Of a stretch of 64,000 bases of DNA, positions 12,780 through 22,469 are shown in pieces. Origin of the DNA: Carallia brachiata (Eukaryota; Streptophyta; Magnoliopsida; Malpighiales; Rhizophoraceae); assembly GCA_021464245.1 (NCBI GenBank), contig JADCRB010000057.1, positions 1,799,859 through 1,863,858 on the forward strand, given 5' to 3'. A program made the translations under genes and the position numbers. The notes beneath the pieces were generated by a model. That model saw nothing but the letters and a program-made list of their open reading frames with translations, made no database searches and was not told the DNA's origin. Positions within the stretch are counted from its first letter, which is position 1; every line of letters begins with the position of its first letter.

Positions 12780-12787
12780 TATATATA
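12780..12787 (-). promoter_or_regulatory. TATA box of P450 copy 1
   Basis: TATATATA lies about 100 bp upstream of the ATG at 12679, read on the minus strand. The same motif is at the same distance in copy 2 (35333-35340), so it has been kept through the duplication. Confidence 0.55.
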
Positions 12788-13166
12788 GATCAGTGATGTC
12801 GATAAATTCAATCAAAGTTAACAAATTTCTCGTCGGTATCATTTAATTTTGCCTTGTAATTAAATATGGGTAGATGTTTCACCTATCTATCACTATCCTA
12901 TAGAATTAAAAAATTAGAAAATAGAAGGTTGGTATACTTAAATTGTCTCGCATTAATAAGATTGAGATTAGTGTTTGGGGTTTAGGTTTTTAGAGTTTAA
13001 AGTTTAGGATTTAGAGCTAAGAAAAGTATAATTTATTCTTAATTTGTTTATAATTTTCCGACAATAATGTCATATTCTTGCTAAAAAAAATGTCATCTTG
13101 CTTTTGCCTTCTCTTAATTTGTCTCGATTATGATGTTTCTTCTTGTATCTCTCTTACAAGTTCATA

Positions 13167-13268
13167 TTTATTTACCAACCTATTTAAAACAGACAATTTT
13201 TATTTTTCCAACCTATTTAAAATAGACAATTTTTATTTTTCCAACCTATTTAAAACAGACAACTTTTG
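13167..13268. repeat. Three tandem copies of a 34-bp unit
   Basis: The unit CCAACCTATTTAAAA(C/T) followed by AGACAATTTTTATTTTT is present three times in a row with one or two changes per copy. It causes the repetitive look of a short plus-strand frame here, which I do not treat as a gene. Confidence 0.85.
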
Positions 13269-13299
13269 TTTTTTTTTCCTCCTTAGCCTGTTGAATGTT

Positions 13300-15454
13300 T
13301 AGTCTTGGCTCGGAATCAATTCACAAACACTATCTTTAAGTTTAAGGTTTTATTTTTTTAATCATAACATAAACTTCTCTAATTTCTCTATACATATATG
13401 CGACCTAAACTTCAAGGCCAGAATTTCATTTCTTCTTCCCTACTTTACAAATTACCACTTTATAAAACATTCGAGGTTGAATAATGTGTTTGAAACCCAA
13501 ATCAAGATTTAAGAAAACAAGGATACTATAATAATTTTCAAGCAACAAAGTTCATCAGGTCCGTGCAAAATCTATAAATAATTAAGCACAGGCAAGTTAG
13601 TTTGAGGCTTTAAGACGATCCTGTGGGAGTGCAAAAAGTCAATTCGTCATATATATAATAGAATCCCAATTCGGTTTTCTCCTCTTCAACAACCATTGAA
13701 ACCTTGCATTGCATTGCATTTGTGATTTTTCCATACAACTAATAAACTCATTCTTGCTATCCCGTGGAGGGACTTACTCCCACCCACAACCTCATTATCC
13801 TTTTTTTTTTTTTTTTTTTTTTGGGTCTAATGGTGCTGGCTAGTTGCCACCAGGCAAGTAAGTATTTGCCTACCTATAATTAACTTTGCCTAACCAATAA
13901 GTAATTGGGATCTATTATATGGCCAAACAATTTTTCCTTATTATGTCCGCATGCATTTTTTTTGTTTAATTATAAATATTTTTTGTACAATCACATAAAA
14001 AAAATGTACAACAAAAAAATATTATTATTTTTTAAATTACTTTTTATGAATTTAATTACACAAAATACGTTCTTAATTACATAAAAAAAATTTCATATAA
14101 AAACAATAAAAAAAATTATTTGACCATAAACTTTTTTCCTAAATAATTTTGGTCCAAGTCTGTAATATAAGGCTAGTTGGCAGTTTGGTGTCTGCTTAAT
14201 CTCTGAAAAGAATCTTTGACTTTTGAATCTTTAAGAAAATAATAAACATTTCCATGACCTCAAAGATTTGGTTTTCGCCCAAGTTTGACCGAACAAGGCC
14301 CTAATTCTAATCAAGGCCTACGCTTAATAACTGATGGAAAACTTGATTGTCAACCTCTTCGGATAAAACCTAGGTGATTCGATGCAATTTTAATGCCCAA
14401 TGCCAACGTTTGACGAACTGACAGAGTCATTTATTTCTTGGGTGATCAATCACCATAAACGATCCGCTAAACAATGTTGTTGTCCAGACAGTAAAAGAAG
14501 AATAAAAAAAAAAGGGAATAAATCCAACGATCCACAAAATCCCAACGAACAATATGTCTTGCATGTATCTGTTATAAAAGTCAAAATTCTAGCCGCTGGT
14601 TACCCAATTAATGGTGTTAATTTCTATTCCATCTAATGTGGCTATTAACGATTAAGTTGTCGGCGACTTGACATCTCGAGTCTCATTACACAAATAAATT
14701 AAATGATATATAGAAAACATTAACAATATAATAAATCTATTAGTTTATACAGCTAAACGATCACTTTTTATAATAAAAATCAATGAAAAATACGTATATT
14801 TGTTACAAATATTAATCAGTTGATTATACAAATCAATCGATCGATTATACTATAATTATTCTTTGTCTGTAACTTTTCATGTCCGTGTTTATTTTTTTGA
14901 TAGATTTATGGGTTTAATACTAATGAAAATCTCACATTAGTGGCCCGCCCAACCAGGCGTCTGCAAATAAGAAAAAGATTAAGCTCATCAGGCTAGTAGT
15001 TTAATTTTGGCACTTAAAACTTACGTCAACCAACTTCTCTAATTTCTGTGTACATATAGACGGCCTAAATTTCTAGGCCAGAATGTCATTTCTTCTTCCC
15101 TACTTTACAAATTACCACTTTATAAAACATTCGAGGTTGAATAATGTGTTTGAAACCTAAATCAAGATTTAGGGAAAAAAAAAAAGAATAAGAAAGAAAG
15201 TATAATAATGTTCAAGCAGCAAAGGTTAATCAGGTCCGTGCAAAATCTATAAATAATTAAGTACAGGCAAGTTAGTTTGAGGCTTTAAGACGATCCTGTG
15301 GGAGCACAAAAAATTAATTCGTGACATGTGTATTAGAATCCCAATTCTGTTTACTCCTCTTTAACAGCCATTGAAACCTTGCATTGCATTTGTGATTTTA
15401 ACATACAACTAATAAACTCATTCTTACTGTCCAACGGAAGGACTAACTCCCACC
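13300..15454. repeat. Diverged duplicated non-coding blocks
   Basis: No gene. The block at about 13376-13830 (landmark AATTACCACTTTATAAAACA and GGCTTTAAGACGATCCTGTG) recurs at about 15035-15460 and in part at 17056-17100. A second block, 14160-15035 (landmarks GGCAGTTTGGTGTCTGCTTA, CCAATGCCAACGTTTGAC and GATTTATGGGTTT), recurs at 28480-29560, 30290-30965, 51500-52438 and 59160-59345. A 22-base poly-T run lies at 13801-13822. The blocks behave as an old, dispersed segmental duplication. No coding frame is conserved between copies. Confidence 0.75.
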
Positions 15455-15942
15455 CACTGTTGTCAGAATCGGACCGGACCGGCCGGTCGGATCGGTTGAA
15501 CCGGGGACCGGCCGGTGGTCCGGGCCGATTTTAGTAAATTTTGAAGGGTGACTCGGACCGGTCAAAACGGAAAAAACCGGTCAAGAACCGGTCAAAACCG
15601 GTAAAAATCGGTGAAAACCGGACCGGTTGAACAGGTCCAATAAAATTAAAAAATTCATAAATTACAATTTGACCCCAAATGCTATTTAAATTATAATTTA
15701 AGCATTAATTTTAATTTAAAAGTTCAATTTAGTCCTAAATCTATTAAAAATTTCAATTTCATCCTTAAAATTAGAAAAATTAATATTTAATCACTATTTA
15801 TAAATATTATTTTTATAATTACTTTTATACACATATATATTATTAAATACCGGTTCAAATACCGGTTCGACCAGTTCAACCGGTTGAACCTTGACCCACT
15901 AATGTTTCCGGTTCGATGACCGGTCCTGTTCTAACAACCTTG
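15455..15942. mobile_element. hAT-type MITE with GGACCGG arrays, copy 1
   Basis: 488 bp with imperfect terminal inverted repeats (CACTGTTGTCAGAATCGG at the left against CAAGGTTGTTAGAACAGG on the reverse strand at the right). The perfect 8-bp duplication CTCCCACC is at 15447-15454 and 15943-15950. The paralogous block near 13780 has the site once, uninterrupted (ACTCCCACCCACAACCTC), which is the empty site. Subterminal sequence is packed with ACCGG/CCGGT motifs around an AT-rich core. It has no transposase. The 8-bp duplication and CA-starting ends suggest the hAT superfamily. Confidence 0.85.
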
Positions 15943-18202
15943 CTCCCACCCACAACCTCATTATCCTTTATTTTATTTTATTTTTTTTGGTGCTAGTTGC
16001 CACCGGGCAAGTAAGTATTTGCATAACCTATGATTAATTTGAGAAAATGTTGGTGTGCTGAATTTTGGTATCTTAATTAGTGTCATAATTGAAACTAAGA
16101 CTAATAATTTTAACATAAGACTGAAAATTTTTAAAATAAAAAGTAACAACTGTTACTTTTATATTTCAAAAATTATCAATTTTATTTTAAAATTATTAAT
16201 CTTATTTTAAATTATCAGTATTAATTTCAATTGGGACATCAAATTTAAAACATTTATTGGTGCTTAATTAACTTTGCCTAACCAATAATGGTCCAACCGG
16301 AGTTAATTCAGTTCTCGGTTGACTCCAACCTAACCTGCTTTAAAGCCCACTTCCCTTTGACTTGCCTGAGATATTTATTATTGTAAGTCATATTTTTTTT
16401 TGACTATAACATACATATGATTTTGTACTATATAAATTTATTTAATAAATTTTTTTATTTGAGTCAGGCCCATTTAAAGTTTTTTTTTTTAAAATCACCT
16501 ATGAAGTGGGGTTAATGTGATTCACATCTTCAATAAGTCAAATTAGAAATTCTCTTGTAAATCTTTTAGTACATCAGATTTCATATTTGATAGTGTTCTA
16601 ATAAACAGTCCATGCACCAAGAGCTTTGGTATTCGCACTTGAGCTCTAAACTATTGCTGGAACAATGAACAAATATCGATGGTCTTAAGACCAAAATTTT
16701 TATTGTTGCTTCTTGATACCCCGGGAGTAAGTCTTTCTCCTAATGTTTGTTTTGCAATGTTGATGAGCTTATTTTTAATGATGGTCGGTGTTGGTGAATT
16801 GATTTCCAGCCAAGCCAACTGCAAATTCATATATCTTTTAAGACAAAATATTTCCCACGGTAAGGCCGAAAATAACAATTCTAAGGACAAAAAAAATAAA
16901 AGTAAAAATTCTTCATCAAATAGACTGGTAACTAAATATGAATTTGTTAAGATACAATATAAGACAGAAACATTAGAATCAAAACAACTTAAGAGAAGGC
17001 AAAAGCAACATGACATGATTGTCATCAAATTATAAACAAAATTAAGAACAATAAATTACCACTTTATAAAACATCGAGTTAAATAATGTGTTTGAATCCA
17101 AGCCTAGATAGAAAGGCATAGAACAAAAAATATAACAATTATGGCATAAATGATACCCACAATTATGTTTTCCACTCTCAAAGAGCACTTGCCAATTATG
17201 GCATAAATGATACCGTTTTGCTCCCTGAAAATTTTTCCTACTTTCAAGTCCAGCCTCGAAGCTGAAGATGAGGTGGATAAAAAATTATGCATATTCAAAA
17301 GAATAATCCTTTTCTTTTTTCAGATTTTGATCAACTTATATTTGTACGTACATTTGCATGATTATAGTAAGATTTTTTTTTTATAATAAAAATGAGATAC
17401 TATAGATGATAACTTATAATTTTATTAAAAAAAATTGGGGCGCACCTAAGAGAAGTATTAAGTCATCGGCTCAGTCGTGCTTTAGATGTGGCAATGTTTT
17501 CACATTACAACTAGTCCACAGTAGTTGGTGGTTGATTATTATAATTTTCATGGAAGGGAGGGCTACAATTCTACGTTATATAGTTATAAATACCCGAAAG
17601 GAACTTGGAAAAATACCAGGTTTTTTGTTTCTTTTTCTTTTTATTAAGAAGTATACTGAGTTAGATAGGTTTCTTTTTTTAATAAATTACACTGCTTTTT
17701 TCTCAGAATTTAAATTTAAAATTTTTAGAATAGAAGCTTGAATGTAACTAATATGACATTCTCTAAGGGATGGTTTTCTTTTTTTTTTTTTTTTGCATGG
17801 TTGTACGTAAAATCAATTTATAGTTAATTTCTGCTAATTATATATTTTTTTCTTCAGTTTTTTTTTCAAATTCTTCGGAAAAATTCAATGGTTGGGCAGA
17901 AAAAAAAAATTGGAGCGGGCGGATATTTGAATAAAATAATATTGTTTGTAGTGTATATGTTACTGTTTATAAATAAAAATAATATTATTATTATTGTATA
18001 AATTATTATTTTTAAAAAATAATAATAATAATTTGTTCTTACAGTGTCTGTCGCCAATCCGTCGATCTTCCCGACTTCCTCTATCGGTAGGGGGTTCTTT
18101 TTTCTCTCCTCGTAATCACTACAAAATTGATAGCTGTAGGATAGAAGCTCGTGTAGAGAGAGAGAAAGAGGAATGGTGGGTTTTTTTTATTTTTTATTTT
18201 AA

Positions 18203-18208
<6 letters not shown>
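15943..18208. other. Intergenic, no recognised gene
   Basis: Frames of 125 and 118 codons overlap on opposite strands at 16651-17035. Neither shows a domain I recognise, and the minus-strand one shares its N-terminal style (SCCFCLLL) with a short frame at 13078, so it probably reflects a shared non-coding repeat. The 111-codon frame at 17406-17741 lies in a block that recurs at 36460-36720 and 37430-37700 without conserving that frame, so I reject it. The rest is AT-rich. Confidence 0.45.
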
Positions 18209-18233
<25 letters not shown>

Positions 18234-18257
18234 CTATATATATATATATATATATAA
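18209..18257. repeat. (TA)n microsatellite next to element A
   Basis: About 48 bp of nearly pure TA repeats, interrupted once by TATC, ending 14 bp before the 5' end of retrotransposon A. Confidence 0.9.
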
Positions 18258-18271
18258 TAGTTAAATTTGAC

Positions 18272-18917
18272 TGTAAACTAATAATTTAAAAAAAAAAAAA
18301 ATCTTGGTTGGCAGCCGCCAACCTTGAAGTCAAGGTTGGCAGCTGCCAACCTTTAATGCCAACCAATTGGTTGGTGGCAGGCAGGTGGGGAGGCCTATAA
18401 ATGGCCTCCCCAATTGAAGCAAATGGCAGCAGAAGAAAAAGAAGAAAAAAAGAGAAGCCAGCAGCGAAGCGCGCAAGGAAAAAAAAAAAAGAGAAAAGAA
18501 AAAAAAAAAAAAAGAGAGAGATAGTAAAAAAAAAAAAATCGAAATATTACAAATCCGGCTGGGATTAAGTCTCATACGGCCCTCAGCAAAATCCAGGCAA
18601 CTCATCCGAGAACAAGTCCATTCGACCCTCGGTGAAATTAAGTCAGATCAGCTCAGATCGAGTCTCTACGGTTCCTAAACGTAGTCAAAACATCCAAATC
18701 AGACAGTTTCAGTCTATCCAGTTCAAGAAAAAGCGGTGGAAATTATTTCTGTCAGATCAAGCTCGTGCAGCCCTTGACGGAGTAAAAAAAGGAACACTAA
18801 TCGGAGGATCTACGGAGATCGACCCCACGTAAATTTTCTTTTCTTTACAATTTTTATTTGTAATTTATTTTTGTATTTTCGAGTTTAATTGTTTTAGCTC
18901 GAAATTTACGCTTTACA
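18272..18917 (+). repeat. Element A 5' LTR
   Basis: 646 bp, TG...CA. U3 contains two near-palindromes in tandem (GGTTGGCAGCCGCCAACC and GGTTGGCAGCTGCCAACC, 18305-18352), then an AATTGG box and the TATA box. U5 (from about 18541, ATTACAAATCCGGCTGGGAT) is shared with elements B and C, while the U3 is not. Confidence 0.93.
18396..18402 (+). promoter_or_regulatory. TATA box of element A 5' LTR
   Basis: TATAAAT inside a small palindrome, AGGCCTATAAATGGCCT. It is repeated in the 3' LTR at 27724-27730. Elements B and C have TATAAATA at the matching place despite unrelated U3 sequence around it. Confidence 0.65.
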
Positions 18918-18923
18918 AATTTT

Positions 18924-18941
18924 TGGCACGCTCGGTGGGAC
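18924..18941 (+). other. Primer-binding site of element A
   Basis: TGGCACGCTCGGTGGGAC lies six bases after the LTR end, in the usual position for tRNA priming of minus-strand DNA. Element B has a one-base variant (50124-50141, minus strand), and element C has lost one base here (53258-53274). I cannot assign the tRNA with certainty. An A-rich leader with AAAAAGT repeats follows (18968-19108). Confidence 0.7.
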
Positions 18942-19128
18942 AACTTCACCTCCCATCTCTTGTTCCTAAAAAAAAAAAAAGAGGTAAAAGGGGAGCCGAG
19001 AGAAAAAAAAAAAGTAAAAAAAAAAGTAAAAAAAGTAAAAAGTAAAAAAAAAAGTAAAAGTAAAAAGTAAAAAAAAAAAGTAAAAAAAAAAGTAAAAAAA
19101 AAATTTTACAGGTGTTCAGCACATCAAA

Positions 19129-20690
19129 ATGGCACCGAAAGGAGTACAACTGCTGCCACAAAAAAGAAGGCAACGGCTCCATTGCCTGCATCAACTACCC
19201 TACCTGGGTACGCAGGTCCAGAAACCCGGGGACGGACACAATTTCTTGCCGTCCAAACCCGACAAAATGTCGAAATGGAGAGTCCACAGCTGCACAACAG
19301 GATCTCTCCCCTGACTCTCTTGCCGCATGGAGGAGTCGATCACCCACCCCGATCGAAGTCGGGGGCAACACGACGAAGCCTGCTCAACAATCCAATCATT
19401 CAGATCACACAGAAGAATCAGAAGAGTTTTCTCCCCCAGTCTTTCCCGGAGCCTCATCTGTTGCCGTCATGATGACCAACACAACCAGCACAGAGGAAAG
19501 ATTTCAGAATTGGAGAACAAAATTTTGCAGCTGATCAGAGTCGTGGAGGAAAAAGATCAACAGATCGCGCTCTCAAAGGAAAAGCCCCGATCCAAGTTGA
19601 TCCCGAAATCCGCGAGGAGCAACCATATCCACCCGGTTTCACTCCAGAAGCCACACCAGCCGACGTCTTCCTGCAGAAAAGCGACCAGGTAGTTCTACAC
19701 AGCTGCCACCCTCAAATTCTGTAGCTTCGCTATCTGTTCAACAATTGCAGGAAATGATAGCCAATACGATCCGACTGCAACAAGCTACATCCTTCCAAGG
19801 ATCACAGATGTACGTCAAACCGTACACCAGACGGATCGAAAGTCTCAACATGCCCTTGGGCTACCAGCCGCCCAAATTTCAACAATTCGACGGACGAGGC
19901 GATCCCAAACAGCACATCGCCCACTTCGTTGAAACCTGCAACAACGCAGGGACTTATGGAGATCTCTTGGTGAAGCAGTTTGTTCGTTCACTCAGGGAGA
20001 CCGCTTTCACCTGGTTCATAAATCTTGAACCAGAATCGATCGACAGTTGGGAACAGCTACAACGAGAGTTCCTCAACAGATTTTTCAGCACTCGAAGGAC
20101 GGTAAGTATGATGGAGCTTACCAGCACCAAACAAAGAAAGGAGAGCCCGTTGTCGAATACATCAACAGATGGCGTGCCCTCAGCTTGGACTGCAAAGATC
20201 GCCTGACGGAGACTTCTGCCGTGAGATGTGCATCCAGGGAATGCATTGGGAGCTGTTATACATCCTGCAGGGTGTCAAACCCCGAACTTTCGAAGAACTG
20301 GCGACCCGCGCACATGATATGGAGATAAGCATCCAGACTTCCGGAGGCACGGTTCCCATCCAGTTGGACCAGCAAGGGGGCAGAAGGGAGATTAAGAAAC
20401 CCAACAGCTCCGGAAAAGGAAAGAAGTGATGACTGTTGAAGCCGCACCAGTAAAAGTGGGAGCCAAAGCTAAGGTAAATCCTCCGACCCAAATAACTCAG
20501 CCAAAACAACAAAAGGCGGAAGGTGACATTGCGAGAGTGGAGCAGAAGCAGTATCCATTCCCCGACTCAGACGTCCCCGACATTCTTGAACAACTCTTGG
20601 AGGCGAAGCTGATCGAACTCCCAGAGTGCAAGCGGCCGAATGAAAAGGATCGAGTCAGCGATCCAGATTCTGCAAATATCACCGGATAGT
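19129..20690 (+). pseudogene. Element A gag, frameshifted
   Basis: Gag coats the retrotransposon RNA in virus-like particles. ATG at 19129 opens a frame that breaks soon after, and the homologous sequence continues in other frames. The N-terminal proline/serine-rich part lies at 19182-19500. The conserved capsid-like core is open at 19745-20206 (PPKFQQFDGRGDPKQHI then TAFTWFINLEPESI and FLNRFFSTRRTV). It continues at 20169-20429 (TFEELATRAHDMEI). The C-terminal LPECKRPNEKDRVSDP stretch leads into the remains of a C-x2-H...H...C zinc-knuckle-like motif that is clearer in the element B copy at 48277-48501. At least four frame changes separate these pieces. Confidence 0.88.
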
Positions 20691-20941
20691 AAGTCATCCA
20701 ACCGAGAAGTGTTTCGTCCTGAAGGAGCTAATCATGAAGCTCAAAAGCCAGAATAAAATCATTCTGGACCAGGAAGGCATAACTCTGCAAACCAGACCAC
20801 CATCACTTCAAAACCATCAGAAGAGGTGACACACCGTAAGGAGGAGCCGCTCGACAACAAAAAGTCGACAACGGAGAAGGTATATGAAGCTCTCCAAACC
20901 CTTCTCGCTAACCCTCAGCTGTTTAGCTTTGCAAACAAGAA

Positions 20942-21640
20942 GTGTGGCAAAATCAAGTCGCAATACTCTCCAGACCTCAGCTGAACCTCTGCCATCAAGA
21001 TTCCAACTCGCGGAGCAACAGGCGGACCAAAATCACGTCGGATGTTACTCTGCTATCTCATTTTCAGATGAGGATCTCCTGCTGGGGTCCAAACCCCACA
21101 ATCGGCCGCTTATGTATCAGGCTATGTGAAAGAACAGAAGGTCGACGTATTCTGATCGACGATGGCTCAGCAGTCAATATTATCCCAAAATCCACCATAA
21201 AGGAGCTCGGCATCGGCATTGATGAATTATCAGACAGCCGCTTGATGATTCATGGCTTTAATCAAGGAGGACAGAAAGCAATTGGGATGATTCGCTTGGA
21301 GCTAACTATCGGTAATCTCACTTCTAGCACTCTATTTCACGTGATTGATGCACGTACCACATATAAGATGTTGCTAGGACGACCGTGGATTCATGGAAAT
21401 GGAGTTGTGCTCTCAAGCCTGCATCAGTGCTTCAAGTACTACAATGGTGGCGTTCAAAAGGTCAATGCTGACTTAAAGCCGTTCGATGATGCTGAATCAC
21501 ATTTGGCGGATGCAGTCTTCTACACTGACACAGACAATCCGGAGATCATTCCGTCAAAAGCTACTTGGACTGGGGGCATCCACAAAAAGGGAAAAGCTGT
21601 CGAAGAACCTGCCAATGCCAACCCAGGCTCCAACAAATGA
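20942..21640 (+). CDS. Element A aspartic protease region of pol
   Basis: An open frame holding the retropepsin-like protease that would cut Gag-Pol. The active-site motif is ILIDDGSAVNIIP (D-[DST]-G type), followed by the flap region MIHGFNQGGQKAIG and the C-terminal LLGRPWIHG motif. It is part of a polyprotein rather than a stand-alone gene, so the first codon listed is only the edge of the open frame. Upstream (20690-20940) is the linker from gag in other frames. Downstream (21640-22470) is a poorly conserved spacer with further frame changes. Confidence 0.85.
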   Translation: MWQNQVAILSRPQLNLCHQDSNSRSNRRTKITSDVTLLSHFQMRISCWGPNPTIGRLCIRLCERTEGRRILIDDGSAVNIIPKSTIKELGIGIDELSDSRLMIHGFNQGGQKAIGMIRLELTIGNLTSSTLFHVIDARTTYKMLLGRPWIHGNGVVLSSLHQCFKYYNGGVQKVNADLKPFDDAESHLADAVFYTDTDNPEIIPSKATWTGGIHKKGKAVEEPANANPGSNK

Positions 21641-22469
21641 AAAGCTGCCACAGCCTGCTGAACTCCGTCCGAAGGATGTTGCATCTTCAAGCTCCACTCC
21701 AGTCCTACGCTATGTGCCGAAGTCACGACGCTCAGAAGGTCAACCCCCTTTCTCTTATTGTATTGATCTTAAACAGGAGCAAGGTCATAGCCAACCCAAA
21801 ACAAAGGAGCTGCACAACCTGAAGGAGACTTACACTCTGCCGATACCAAAGATTGAGCCGGTTTTGTCTTCAAAACCATTAAAAGGCTTCGTCAAACCAC
21901 ACACGGGGGCAGTCGAAGGCGGCTCACTTCCAGAAAGAAGAACACATGAAGGATTTGATCCTAATGCATACAAGCTTTTGGCAAAGGCGGGCTATGACTT
22001 TCAAACCCGAGCACAATGGGTACGCTGCCGTCCACACATGGCGCCGCTTCTCAAACATCACAGTCCCGACCTGGCTTAGGCTATCAGGAGAAGTCACCTG
22101 TGCGGATCACGCTAAAGAGCCGAAGCCGAGCAGCTGATGCACGTGCCATCACCACCACCACCAAACAAGACAGGCTTATCCAGTCAAACAAAGAAGGTGA
22201 AGTCAGAGGTTCTGCATTTCATGTCACAATTAGCGAGGAGGCTGATTCCGACTCATCAGATGGTGAAGTGAAGGAGGCTCCCCCGGAACTTGAAGATGGT
22301 GGCCAAGCAACTGTTGATGAACTCAAGGAGGTCAATCTTGGCTCTCCGGAAGATCCTCGACCTACATTTGTAAGTGCTTTACTTACTGCAGAAGAAGAGC
22401 AAGAATATGTTCAGGTATTAAGTCAATACAGGGACGTGTTCGCATGGAGTTACAAAGAAATGCCTGGAC

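Larger units (their letters stand above)
9180..13050. repeat. Segmental duplication copy 1 (partner 32335-35790)
   Basis: The pair starts with matching text near AATTCGGCTTTGCG/AATTCGACTTCGCC followed by GTGTCTCTCTTTATTTTAGT (9219 and 32368). It continues through the 3' flank, both P450 exons, the intron, the 5' flank with its TATA box and a shared telomere-like stretch (12974 and 35718). Copy 1 is longer mainly because of the 712-bp solo LTR. The copies are in the same orientation about 23 kb apart. Confidence 0.9.

Noticed and set aside
16651..17035. Two overlapping frames of 125 and 118 codons on opposite strands
   Set aside because: No domain recognised, mutually exclusive, and part of the wording recurs in non-coding blocks elsewhere in the window.
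18946..19194. Phe-rich minus-strand frame
   Set aside because: Reverse translation of the AAAAAGT repeats in the element A leader.
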